Positions 26,797-34,970 of a stretch of 53,793 bases of DNA are shown piece by piece. The stretch spans positions 1 through 53,793 of the forward strand of contig NZ_QJRG01000036.1 of NCBI RefSeq assembly GCF_004025535.1. Direction: 5' to 3'. Position 1 is the stretch's first letter; each line of letters begins with the position of its first letter. The translations under genes and the position numbers were made by a program. This stretch comes from Pseudomonas alkylphenolica (GTDB lineage Bacteria; Pseudomonadota; Gammaproteobacteria; Pseudomonadales; Pseudomonadaceae). Below the pieces are notes generated by a model, which searched no databases, was not told the DNA's origin, and saw only the letters and a program-made list of their open reading frames with translations.

Positions 26797-27327
26797 TTAA
26801 TTGCCGAACAGGCTGCCAGCGCGTTTGACTTCAGCCTTGCCGGCATCTTCAAGCAGCGACTTGGTGCCCGAGGTGACGTTGCGTGCGGAGTCGGCGTTGG
26901 ACTGGATCACGTCGGTGCGCGCGGCGCTGTCGCGCAGCTCGGCATCGATGTAGTCATTAGCCCGTGCAACCTGAGCCTTTTTCGCTTGCAGTTGCAGGCG
27001 ACGCTCTTCCAGCTCCAGCGCGCGCAGCTCGTCTTCGTAGCCCTCTTCGCGGGTTTGCACACGCTTGTGCTCGGCGGCTTGCGCCTGCTGCCGTGCGGCG
27101 GCAGCTTGCGCGGCGGCGCGCTGCGAGGCGGCGCGCTGCTGGCGGGCAGCAGCTTCGCGAGACTCAGCACGCTGCTGGGCGGCGGCGGCCTGGCGCAGGC
27201 GTTCGGTTTCCAGGGCGGCTTCAGTTTGTTTGGTCTGCTGTTCGATCTGGTAAAGCTGATCGAACTGGCCTGCCACAGCGGTGGCGGCACACAGCGCGAG
27301 GGCGGTGCCCAGAACAATATGCTTCAT
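26797..27327 (-). CDS. DUF5384 family exported coiled-coil protein, copy B
   Basis: This 176-residue paralogue of the protein at 25149-25679 has a signal peptide (cleavage near TAVAG), an Ala/Gln/Arg-rich coiled coil and the same C-terminus (LLEDAGKAEVKRAGSLFGN). It lies 11 bases after lipoprotein copy B. Similarity of the two loci continues past the stop codon (GGGCCATGCCGTG shared at about 25131 and 26781), so the duplication included downstream DNA. Confidence 0.8.
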   Translation of the reverse strand: MKHIVLGTALALCAATAVAGQFDQLYQIEQQTKQTEAALETERLRQAAAAQQRAESREAAARQQRAASQRAAAQAAAARQQAQAAEHKRVQTREEGYEDELRALELEERRLQLQAKKAQVARANDYIDAELRDSAARTDVIQSNADSARNVTSGTKSLLEDAGKAEVKRAGSLFGN

Positions 27328-27338
27328 GTCGACCGGCC

Positions 27339-27848
27339 TCAGCTGTTCTTCGGATCTGGGCAGGAAGCATTCGGCTGAATGCGGGTTTCGTTGGACATGG
27401 TCATGACCATCAGGGAGATTTCACCGACCTTGTAGTCGCATGGGCGGCCAACCTGAGCGGAGGTGAAAATCTTGCCGTTTTCCGAGTAACCGATCAGCAC
27501 GCCAGGTACCAGCGAAGTGTCGCTAACCATCGAGCCTGCCAGCGCGCCAGCACCGCCGCCGGCAACACCGCCGATGATCGCGGTGTCAGTGTTCTTGCCC
27601 GCACCCAGTGCTGCGCCGCCCAGAGCGCCCAGTACACCACCGACCATCATTGCGGCTTTCTGGTTCTTTTCGTTGCTGACTTTGATCTTGGTCGGGGAGA
27701 CCGTGATGATCTTGACGGTCTTGGCTTCTTGCTGGGTGTTCACCTGGCTGGCATCAAACACATCGGATTGATACTGCTCGCCGGTTGCTTGGCAACCAAC
27801 GAGAGAGGCAACAACGGTCAAGGCCAGACAGTGTTTCAGCATTTTCAT
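27339..27848 (-). CDS. Glycine-zipper outer membrane lipoprotein, copy B
   Basis: This 169-residue paralogue of copy A starts with a lipoprotein signal (lipobox VGC) and has the glycine zipper MMVGGVLGALGGAALGAGKNTDTAIIGGVAGGGAGALAGS. Differences from copy A are mostly conservative, so both are probably functional. The ATG at 27848 is chosen for the signal peptide; the frame is open to 27908. It is the first gene of a minus-strand unit with DUF5384 copy B and the small lipoprotein. Confidence 0.85.
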   Translation of the reverse strand: MKMLKHCLALTVVASLVGCQATGEQYQSDVFDASQVNTQQEAKTVKIITVSPTKIKVSNEKNQKAAMMVGGVLGALGGAALGAGKNTDTAIIGGVAGGGAGALAGSMVSDTSLVPGVLIGYSENGKIFTSAQVGRPCDYKVGEISLMVMTMSNETRIQPNASCPDPKNS

Positions 27849-28066
27849 TCCTAAATTCCCTGGAGGGTGTGGGTAACCGGGCGGCAGTCCATTTATTGGC
27901 GGCGGCATAATGCCACTATTCTAAGCGGATAGTTAATCCTGGGTAAAGCCAACAGGACTTAAGGGGGCATTTGTTAGTGCAAATAGTAATAAATCTGCCG
28001 GCGCGGCCTTCCACTGAAAGTGCGGAAACGGCAAACTTTCCGGCTTTTTCCCGACAGGACGTCCCC

Positions 28067-28600
28067 ATGCAACGGATTGTGATTCTGGGTAATGCCGGTA
28101 GCGGCAAATCCACCCTGGCCCGTGCCCTCGGCACGCATCTCGGGCTGCCCGTGGTGCATCTGGACACCTTGTTCTGGGAGCCTGGCTGGGTCGAGCCGGA
28201 TGCCGAGCAATTTCGTGCGCGGGTCCGGGCTGCGGTCGCCAGCGATGCCTGGGTCTGCGAAGGCAACTATGCCCGGCGTACCTTCGACCTGCGCCTGCCT
28301 CGCGCCGATCTGGTCATCTGGCTGGACACCCCCGGGCTCACCTGCTTCACCCGGGTGATCCGGCGTAGCGTGATGAACCGCCCTCGCCCTGACCTAGCAG
28401 CTGGCTGCTCAGAGAAACTCGACCGCGCGTTTCTGACCTTTCTGAAATTTGTGTGGCAGTTTGATCGAGGCTACCGCCCTGGCATCGAGGCCGTTCGCCT
28501 GGCCACAGCCCCGCACGTGCCTGTCGTACACCTGCGTGGCACCCGGCAGATTGCCGCCTTTATCGACAGCTTTCCTGCTCGTGCGGTGAGCGCGTACTGA
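28067..28600 (+). CDS. P-loop NTPase of the adenylate kinase/FlaR-like type
   Basis: This 177-residue cytoplasmic protein begins with the P-loop GNAGSGKST (residues 7-15) followed by LARALGTHLGLPVVHLDTLFW, which matches small kinase-like proteins once called DNA topology modulation protein FlaR. The WLDTP strand near residue 85 and the R-rich lid region (RVIRRSVMNRPRP) fit a nucleotide/nucleoside kinase fold. The substrate is unknown. The ATG at 28067 is the first that leaves a normal kinase N-terminus; an earlier start at 27971 adds an unlikely leader. Confidence 0.8.
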   Translation: MQRIVILGNAGSGKSTLARALGTHLGLPVVHLDTLFWEPGWVEPDAEQFRARVRAAVASDAWVCEGNYARRTFDLRLPRADLVIWLDTPGLTCFTRVIRRSVMNRPRPDLAAGCSEKLDRAFLTFLKFVWQFDRGYRPGIEAVRLATAPHVPVVHLRGTRQIAAFIDSFPARAVSAY

Positions 28601-28685
28601 GTTTGCGGTCGTGGCGATCAACTATGCTTAGAGATGGTTGTGCCTTAGGGAGATGGCACCCTCGCAACCTTGTGAGTGAGTGAAC

Positions 28686-30188
28686 ATGAACATTCGCCGC
28701 AGTGCCTTAGCGTACTTTTGCTTCTGTTTATTGCTGACCCTTTTCAACACCTCATTTGCCGCCGCCCCACCCGATCTGCCTGCCGTCGAACTGACCCCCG
28801 CCGAAGAAGCCGAAGTGCAAAGCCTGGTGCTGCCGGTGCCCGAGGACTGGGTCGGTGACTTCGAAGGCATGCGCAAGCGCCGCCTGGTGCGGATCCTGGT
28901 GCCTTACAGCAAAACCTTCTTTGAGCTGGACCGCGGCCATCAGCGCGGCCTGAGCTATGAGCTGGGCAAGGGGCTGGAGGCCTGGCTCAACAAAACCCAG
29001 CCGTACGCAAAAAAATCGATGCAATGGCGGGTGATGTTTATCCCTACAAGCCGTAACGAACTGATGCCCAAGTTGATCAAAGGCGTCGGCGACATTGCCG
29101 TCGGCGGGCTGACCGTGACAGAGGGCCGACTGAAAACCGTGGATTTTTCCGATCCGTTTGCGGTGAACATTCCGGAGGTACTGGTGACTGGGCCGGGCAG
29201 CAAAGCCTTCAACAACAGTGAGGAACTATCTGGCGAGGAGGTGACTGTCCGCTCGTCGAGCAGCTATTACGAGCACCTCCAGGCGCTCAACGACTCATTC
29301 AAGGCAAAAGGGCTGGCCCCCATCAACATCAAGGCCGCCGACGAAAACCTGGAGTCCGAAGACTTGCTGCAAATGGTCAATGCCGGCTTACTCAAGGCCA
29401 CGGTGGTGGACCGCTACATTGCGAAGATCTGGTCACCGCTCTACACCGACATGAAAATTCACGAGGCGTTCTACCTGCATGAAAACTCCGAATTTGCCTG
29501 GGCGATTCGTAAAGACAGCCCGCAGCTAAAGGCCCAATTGGCGGCGTTCGTCAAAACCCACAAAATCGGTACTGCATTCGGCAACAGCCTGCGGACCAAA
29601 TACGTCACCAACAGCAGTAAACGCGTGCTTAACGCCACCTCGGAAGCGGAAATGAAGAAATTCCAGACGATGGTGGAGATCTTCAAGCGCCATGGCAGCA
29701 CCTACGGGTTTGATCCTCTGATGCTGATGGCCCAGGGCTTTCAGGAGTCGCAACTCAATCAGCTGGCCCGCAGCCCCCGAGGGGCAGTTGGCGTGATGCA
29801 GCTGCTACCCACAACGGCGAAGGACCCTACCGTCGCCATCAGCGAAATCGACAAGAGCGCCGATAGAAACATCGAGGCCGGCTCCAAGTACATGCACCTG
29901 CTTGCCAACAAGTACCTGAGCGACCCACAACTGACGCCCATGAATAAAACCCTGATGACCTTCGCCGCCTACAACGCGGGACCCGGCAATCTGCGCAAAT
30001 TCCGGGCCTTGGCGGAAAAGTCCGGGCTGGATAAGAACGTCTGGTTCGGCAATGTTGAACAAGGCGCTGCCCAGGTGGTGGGCCGGGAGACGGTGGATTA
30101 CGTCGGCAACATCTACAAGTACTACGTCGCCTACAAGCTGGTGCAGGAAAAGCAGGCGGCTACCGCTGCAGCTGCGCCACCGCAATAG
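28686..30188 (+). CDS. MltF-like lytic transglycosylase with solute-binding domain
   Basis: This 500-residue protein has a signal peptide (cleavage near TSFAA), an SBP_bac_3-like domain (about 60-300, with [20 protein letters not shown]) and a C-terminal SLT domain (about 330-470). The SLT catalytic Glu lies in [14 protein letters not shown], with [10 protein letters not shown] and [10 protein letters not shown] motifs intact. It should cut the glycan strands of peptidoglycan. MltF proteins are regulated by muropeptides bound to the N-terminal domain. The start at 28686 is preferred to a GTG at 28680. A double hairpin and a tRNA gene follow. Confidence 0.87.
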   Translation: MNIRRSALAYFCFCLLLTLFNTSFAAAPPDLPAVELTPAEEAEVQSLVLPVPEDWVGDFEGMRKRRLVRILVPYSKTFFELDRGHQRGLSYELGKGLEAWLNKTQPYAKKSMQWRVMFIPTSRNELMPKLIKGVGDIAVGGLTVTEGRLKTVDFSDPFAVNIPEVLVTGPGSKAFNNSEELSGEEVTVRSSSSYYEHLQALNDSFKAKGLAPINIKAADENLESEDLLQMVNAGLLKATVVDRYIAKIWSPLYTDMKIHEAFYLHENSEFAWAIRKDSPQLKAQLAAFVKTHKIGTAFGNSLRTKYVTNSSKRVLNATSEAEMKKFQTMVEIFKRHGSTYGFDPLMLMAQGFQESQLNQLARSPRGAVGVMQLLPTTAKDPTVAISEIDKSADRNIEAGSKYMHLLANKYLSDPQLTPMNKTLMTFAAYNAGPGNLRKFRALAEKSGLDKNVWFGNVEQGAAQVVGRETVDYVGNIYKYYVAYKLVQEKQAATAAAAPPQ

Positions 30189-30252
30189 CAGGCTCGCCAA
30201 TGAAATCGGCAGGGTGCGCTGGCTACAGGGATGTAAAGGAGGGGAAACGCGT

Positions 30253-30285
30253 CTGGCGGATCGCCAGCCCTTTGGGACCAAAGGG
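30253..30285. repeat. Two adjacent hairpins between the transglycosylase and tRNA-Arg genes
   Basis: CTGGCG-GAT-CGCCAG (30253-30267) is followed directly by CCCTTTGG-GA-CCAAAGGG (30268-30285), both perfect inverted repeats. There is no T-run on either strand. They sit just 3' of tRNA-Arg on the minus strand and after the transglycosylase on the plus strand, so they may end or protect one of these transcripts. Confidence 0.6.
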
Positions 30286-30295
30286 AGAAAGAAGA

Positions 30296-30372
30296 TGGCG
30301 CACTCGGCGGGATTCGAACCCACGACCCCTGCCTTCGGAGGGCAGTACTCTATCCAGCTGAGCTACGAGTGC
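30296..30372 (-). tRNA. tRNA-Arg (anticodon CCG)
   Basis: The reverse strand folds as a 77-nt tRNA with an encoded CCA end: acceptor GCACTCG pairs with CGAGTGC, the D arm contains AGCTCAGCTGGATAGAG, the anticodon stem CTGCC/GGCAG encloses CTCCGAA with anticodon CCG, and the T arm contains GGTTCGAATCC. CCG decodes the arginine codon CGG. Confidence 0.97.
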
Positions 30373-30552
30373 AACGCGGGCGCCATGATACCCATCTAGA
30401 CTGGCGGCGTCCATCGCCACAATTGGCTGTGTTCGATTTTGCACACGCGAGGGCCTAACGGTGACGTTGATCTGAAAAAGGTCGCCGCATAGCGCTTTTT
30501 GTTCTTTTTTTCGAACACCCTATTGTCCTTTTTCCTCGTTGCTCCTAGGATT

Positions 30553-30570
30553 CGTTTGAGATTTCAAACG
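30553..30570. promoter_or_regulatory. Palindromic candidate operator upstream of gabD
   Basis: CGTTTGA-GATT-TCAAACG is a perfect 7-base inverted repeat with a 4-base spacer, 64 bases before the gabD ATG. Its symmetry and place suggest the binding site of the regulator of the GABA genes. The surrounding DNA is T-rich (runs at 30497-30540). The binding protein is not in the window. Confidence 0.5.
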
Positions 30571-30633
30571 CTCTCCTTTTTCTACAATCAATAATTCGCG
30601 CCGTGTCTGTACGGTGCCGTTAAGGAAGCCGAC

Positions 30634-32076
30634 ATGCAGCTTAAAGACGCCCAGTTGTTCCGCCAGCAAGCCTTCATCGATGGTGCGTGGTTGGACGCGG
30701 ACAACGGTCAGACCATCAAGGTCAACAACCCGGCTACCGGCGAGATCATCGGCACTGTGCCGAAGATGGGCGCTGCCGAAACCCGTCGCGCCATCGAGGC
30801 CGCTGACAAGGCGCTGCCAGCCTGGCGTGCACTGACCGCCAAAGAGCGTGCTGGCAAGCTGCGTCGCTGGTTCGAATTGATGATCGAGCATCAGGACGAC
30901 CTGGCTCGTCTGATGACCACCGAGCAAGGCAAGCCACTGGCCGAAGCCAAAGGCGAAATCGCCTATGCTGCCTCCTTTATCGAGTGGTTCGCTGAAGAAG
31001 CCAAGCGCGTTTATGGCGACACCATTCCTGGCCACCAGCCAGACAAGCGCCTGATCGTTATCAAACAGCCAATCGGTGTTACCGCGGCCATCACCCCGTG
31101 GAACTTCCCGGCGGCGATGATCACCCGTAAAGCCGGCCCGGCCCTGGCCGCTGGTTGCACCATGGTCCTCAAGCCTGCTTCGCAAACCCCGTACTCGGCC
31201 CTGGCCCTGGTTGAGCTGGCCACCCGCGCCGGTATCCCGGCTGGCGTGCTGAGCGTGGTTACCGGCAGCGCCGGCGACATCGGCAGCGAGCTGACCGGCA
31301 ACCCGATCGTACGCAAGCTGTCGTTCACCGGCTCGACCGAAATCGGTCGCCAGCTGATGGCCGAATGCGCCAAGGACATCAAGAAGGTTTCCCTGGAGCT
31401 GGGCGGCAACGCGCCGTTCATCGTGTTCGACGACGCCGACCTGGATAAGGCCGTTGAAGGCGCGATCATCTCCAAGTACCGCAACAACGGTCAGACCTGT
31501 GTCTGCGCCAACCGTATCTACGTTCAGGACGGCGTCTACGATGCCTTCGCCGAGAAGCTCAAGGCCGCTGTGGCCAAGCTGAAAATCGGTAACGGCCTGG
31601 AAGACGGCACCACCACCGGCCCGCTGATCGATGGCAAGGCCGTAGCCAAGGTTCAGGAGCACATTGCCGACGCCGTTGGCAAAGGCGCCCAGGTACTGAC
31701 CGGCGGCAAGCTGATCGAAGGCAACTTCTTCGAGCCGACCGTACTGGTCAACGTGCCTAACAACGCTGCAGTGGCCAAGGAAGAAACCTTCGGCCCGCTG
31801 GCTCCACTGTTCCGCTTCAAGGACGAGGCAGAAGTCATTGCCATGTCCAACGATACCGAGTTTGGTCTGGCCTCGTACTTCTACGCCCGCGACATGAGCC
31901 GTGTGTTCCGTGTTGCTGAAGCGCTGGAATACGGCATGGTCGGTATCAACACCGGTCTGATCTCCAACGAAGTCTCGCCGTTCGGCGGTATCAAGGCCTC
32001 GGGCCTCGGCCGCGAAGGTTCCAAGTACGGCATCGAGGACTACCTGGAAATCAAATACCTGTGCATCAGCATCTGA
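30634..32076 (+). CDS. gabD: Succinate-semialdehyde dehydrogenase (NADP+)
   Basis: This 480-residue aldehyde dehydrogenase oxidises succinate semialdehyde to succinate, the second step of GABA breakdown. Family motifs are intact: ITPWNFP, general base E255 in SLELGGNAPF and nucleophile C289 in GQTCVCANR. The ending EDYLEIKYLCIS is typical of GabD. AAGGA precedes the ATG. A terminator-like hairpin and 182 bases separate it from gabT, so the two may be partly uncoupled. Confidence 0.95.
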   Translation: MQLKDAQLFRQQAFIDGAWLDADNGQTIKVNNPATGEIIGTVPKMGAAETRRAIEAADKALPAWRALTAKERAGKLRRWFELMIEHQDDLARLMTTEQGKPLAEAKGEIAYAASFIEWFAEEAKRVYGDTIPGHQPDKRLIVIKQPIGVTAAITPWNFPAAMITRKAGPALAAGCTMVLKPASQTPYSALALVELATRAGIPAGVLSVVTGSAGDIGSELTGNPIVRKLSFTGSTEIGRQLMAECAKDIKKVSLELGGNAPFIVFDDADLDKAVEGAIISKYRNNGQTCVCANRIYVQDGVYDAFAEKLKAAVAKLKIGNGLEDGTTTGPLIDGKAVAKVQEHIADAVGKGAQVLTGGKLIEGNFFEPTVLVNVPNNAAVAKEETFGPLAPLFRFKDEAEVIAMSNDTEFGLASYFYARDMSRVFRVAEALEYGMVGINTGLISNEVSPFGGIKASGLGREGSKYGIEDYLEIKYLCISI

Positions 32077-32099
32077 TCACAGCGTAAGGCTTTACCTCT

Positions 32100-32137
32100 G
32101 CCAGCGGGGCGCGAGAGCGACGTCTCGCTGGCCTTTT
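32100..32137 (+). terminator. Terminator-like hairpin between gabD and gabT
   Basis: GCCAGCG (32100-32106) pairs with CGCTGGC (32126-32132), with an inner GAGA/TCTC pairing, followed by CTTTTTA. It would end or reduce read-through from gabD into gabT, allowing separate levels of the two enzymes. Confidence 0.7.
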
Positions 32138-32258
32138 TACACCGTACATCCAGTGGCCTGGGCCCCTGCAGCAGTCGATCAACGCATGCTGCCTGCAGTT
32201 GAATACCGGCCACTCTGACGTGAATCGCGCCACCTTGTGTGTGCGAATTGAGGACACT

Positions 32259-33539
32259 ATGAGCAAGACCAACGAATCTTTGATGCAGCGCCGTGTAGCC
32301 GCCGTTCCACGCGGTGTTGGCCAGATCCACCCGATCTTCGCCGACTCGGCCAAGAACGCTACCGTTACCGACGTTGAAGGCCGTGAGTTCATCGACTTCG
32401 CCGGCGGTATCGCGGTACTGAACACCGGTCACGTGCATCCAAAAGTCATCGCTGCCGTTGAAGCCCAACTGCACAAACTGACCCACACCTGCTTCCAGGT
32501 GCTGGCGTACGAACCGTACGTAGAAGTCTGCGAGAAGATCAACGCTCGCGTTCCAGGCGACTTCGCCAAGAAAACCCTGCTGGTTACCACCGGTTCCGAA
32601 GCCGTTGAAAACGCCATCAAGATCGCGCGTGCCGCTACCGGCCGTGCTGGCGTAATCGCCTTCACCGGCGCTTACCACGGCCGTACCATGATGACCTTGG
32701 GTCTGACCGGTAAAGTCGTTCCTTACTCGGCCGGCATGGGCCTGATGCCAGGCGGCATCTTCCGCGCGCTGTACCCGAACGAACTGCACGGCGTGAGCAT
32801 CGATGACTCGATCGCTTCGATCGAGCGCATCTTCAAGAACGACGCCGAAGCCCGTGACATCGCTGCAATCATCCTCGAGCCAGTTCAGGGCGAAGGTGGT
32901 TTCTACGTTGCGCCTAAAGAGTTCATGAAGCGCCTGCGCACGCTGTGCGACCAGCACGGCATCCTGCTGATCGCTGACGAAGTACAGACCGGCGCTGGCC
33001 GTACTGGCACCTTCTTCGCCATGGAGCAGATGGGCGTTGCTCCAGACCTGACCACCTTCGCCAAATCCATCGCTGGCGGCTTCCCGCTGGCCGGTGTGTG
33101 CGGCAAGGCCGAGTACATGGACGCTATCGCTCCAGGCGGCCTGGGCGGCACCTACGCCGGTAGCCCGATCGCTTGCGCCGCGGCCCTGGCCGTGATGGAA
33201 GTGTTCGAAGAAGAAAAACTGCTGGAGCGCAGCCAGGCTGTTGGCGAGCGTCTGGTCACCGGCCTGCGCAAGATCCAGGACAAGCACCCGATCATCGGTG
33301 AAGTGCGTGCTCTGGGCTCGATGATCGCTATCGAAGTTGTCGAAAAAGCCGGTTCCCTGGCGCCGAACGCTGCTGCAGTGGCCTCGGTTGTGGCCAAGGC
33401 TCGCGACAAGGGCCTGATCCTGCTGTCTTGCGGCACCTACGGCAACGTCCTGCGTATCCTGGTTCCGCTGACCTCGCCTGATGAGCAACTGGACAAAGGT
33501 CTGGCAATCATCGAAGAGTGCTTCGCAGAACTCGCGTAA
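32259..33539 (+). CDS. gabT: 4-aminobutyrate aminotransferase
   Basis: This 426-residue class III PLP aminotransferase transfers the amino group of GABA (and probably 5-aminovalerate) to 2-oxoglutarate. The PLP Lys is K269 in TTFAKSIAGGFPL; upstream lies the DEVQTGAGRTG motif that holds the cofactor ring. The start at 32259 has GAGGAC upstream and gives the usual N-terminus MSKTNESLMQRR; an ATG at 32199 is not needed. A strong terminator follows the stop. Confidence 0.95.
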   Translation: MSKTNESLMQRRVAAVPRGVGQIHPIFADSAKNATVTDVEGREFIDFAGGIAVLNTGHVHPKVIAAVEAQLHKLTHTCFQVLAYEPYVEVCEKINARVPGDFAKKTLLVTTGSEAVENAIKIARAATGRAGVIAFTGAYHGRTMMTLGLTGKVVPYSAGMGLMPGGIFRALYPNELHGVSIDDSIASIERIFKNDAEARDIAAIILEPVQGEGGFYVAPKEFMKRLRTLCDQHGILLIADEVQTGAGRTGTFFAMEQMGVAPDLTTFAKSIAGGFPLAGVCGKAEYMDAIAPGGLGGTYAGSPIACAAALAVMEVFEEEKLLERSQAVGERLVTGLRKIQDKHPIIGEVRALGSMIAIEVVEKAGSLAPNAAAVASVVAKARDKGLILLSCGTYGNVLRILVPLTSPDEQLDKGLAIIEECFAELA

Positions 33540-33557
33540 ACTGTGACGCATTAGAAG

Positions 33558-33583
33558 AAAACCCGCTTCGGCGGGTTTTTTTT
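33558..33583 (+). terminator. Rho-independent terminator after gabT
   Basis: ACCCGC-TTCG-GCGGGT (33561-33576) is a perfect stem with a stable TTCG loop, followed by eight T. It lies 20 bases after the gabT stop. Confidence 0.93.
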
Positions 33584-33678
33584 CGACCAAAGGAAGGTAA
33601 GAAGGCTAAGGTTGCCTCTTAGGAGAGCACTTGGAAGGTACGCGGGATTGCGTGTCGTGAACTGTCGGAGATTTGAGT

Positions 33679-34887
33679 ATGAGCAGTGCCAACCCGCCCA
33701 CAGCGCCCTGCGTGCTGATTGCCGAAGGCGATCCCTGGGTACGGGAGATGCTCAGCCAGATGTTGCTCAGCGTGCGTTGCGACGCCCGCGTACAGGTCTG
33801 CGCTGATGGCTCCCAGGCGCTCGCCGCACTGTCCTGCCAGCCTGACCTGATCATTGCCGCGCGTGAGTTGCCAGGGGGTGATGGCCTGGACCTGCTGCGC
33901 AACGTACGGGCCAAGGGGCGCCAGCCGATACTGCCGTTCATTCTCATGAGCAACCGCAGTGATGTTGCCAGCGTGCGCGAAGCACTGCCGTATGCGCCCA
34001 CGGCTTACCTGAGCAAACCCTTGAACATGGACAGCTTGCGTCATCGCCTGGAAGAGCTGCTGCTCAAGGTGGGCGAAGAGATCGCCTGCCCGGTGGTGCC
34101 GTTGCAACCGGGCATGACTCTGCAGCGTTTTCTCGAAGGACGCCGGGCGACGGCCGATGGCGGGCCGTTGCTGGCCGACGTGCAGCAAGCGATCAAGCGC
34201 AGCCTCAATCCGCAAGGCCTCAACCTCAAGACCCTGGAAGAAGAAATCCGCAACGACCCGCAAATTACCGCGGTGCTGATCGCCGCCGCCAACAGTGCCG
34301 CATTGCACCGCGACGGCGCGGTGCAAACCTTATTGCAGGCGTTGAACAAACTGGGGACCACCCAGAGCATGAACCTGATCCTGGGCCTGGCACTCAAGCG
34401 CAGCGCCAGGCTCAGTGATCCGTTGCTGTCCGGGCATGCCGAGCATTACTGGGCGCTGTCGTTGCACACCGCCGAGTACGCGCGGACCCTGGCGCGAATG
34501 CTCGAACTGGATCAGGAGCGCTGTTACTGCGCCGGCTTGCTGCATTGCCTGGGTGACCTGGCGCTGCTGCGCTGTTTGCAGGAATGGCGCTTGTCCGGGG
34601 GTGAGCTGGATGAAGACAACATTGCGCTGTCGCTCAACGAGTTTGCCGCCGCCTTTGGTTCCGCACTGCGCACGCGCTGGCGCTTGCCGCTGGAGCTGCG
34701 CGAGTTGATTGCGGCGATCTACCAGCTGGGCGGGGGCGTGTACTCACGTGAAGCGCTAGTGATGAACCTGGCCGGGCAACTGGCACGCTTGCCTGCCGAT
34801 CAGGGCCTGGAGACGCTAGCCGAAAGCAGGACGGCGCGCTTGCTCAAGGTGGGGATGCCGGAGCTCGGGCGGTTGCGCAAGACCTGA
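33679..34887 (+). CDS. Degenerate receiver-HDOD domain protein
   Basis: This 402-residue protein joins a response-regulator-like receiver (about 10-125) to an HDOD domain (about 160-350). The receiver lacks the phosphoacceptor: the usual D in PDL..D..LP is A61 (PDLIIAARELPGGDG), and the N-terminal acidic pair is reduced (LIAEGDP), while the conserved K113 remains (YLSKPL). Phosphorylation control is thus unlikely. HDOD proteins act as signalling scaffolds in many proteobacteria. A TTG at 33673 precedes the ATG used here. Two c-di-GMP enzymes lie downstream. Confidence 0.82.
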   Translation: MSSANPPTAPCVLIAEGDPWVREMLSQMLLSVRCDARVQVCADGSQALAALSCQPDLIIAARELPGGDGLDLLRNVRAKGRQPILPFILMSNRSDVASVREALPYAPTAYLSKPLNMDSLRHRLEELLLKVGEEIACPVVPLQPGMTLQRFLEGRRATADGGPLLADVQQAIKRSLNPQGLNLKTLEEEIRNDPQITAVLIAAANSAALHRDGAVQTLLQALNKLGTTQSMNLILGLALKRSARLSDPLLSGHAEHYWALSLHTAEYARTLARMLELDQERCYCAGLLHCLGDLALLRCLQEWRLSGGELDEDNIALSLNEFAAAFGSALRTRWRLPLELRELIAAIYQLGGGVYSREALVMNLAGQLARLPADQGLETLAESRTARLLKVGMPELGRLRKT

Positions 34888-34937
34888 CGGCCAATCGCCG
34901 ACTTCGCCAACCTCACAATTAACGGGTGAACCGCATA

Positions 34938-34969
34938 CCTGTGGGAGCCGGCAACGCCGGCGACGGGTG
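34938..34969. repeat. REP-like element
   Basis: CCTGTGGGAGCCGGC followed by AAC and GCCGGCGAC is typical of the P. putida REP family; GCCGGC/GCCGGC forms the stem. It lies between the convergent HDOD and GGDEF genes and may act as a bidirectional 3' hairpin. Confidence 0.75.
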
Positions 34970-34970
34970 T

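Noticed and set aside
25131..27848. Insertion sequence or composite transposon as the source of the duplicated lipoprotein pairs
   Set aside because: No transposase, terminal inverted repeats or target duplications are visible; simple tandem duplication explains the constant offset.
26964..27854. 296-residue plus-strand frame across lipoprotein and DUF5384 copy B
   Set aside because: It is antisense to two well-supported genes with signal peptides and a paralogous pair; composition is not protein-like.
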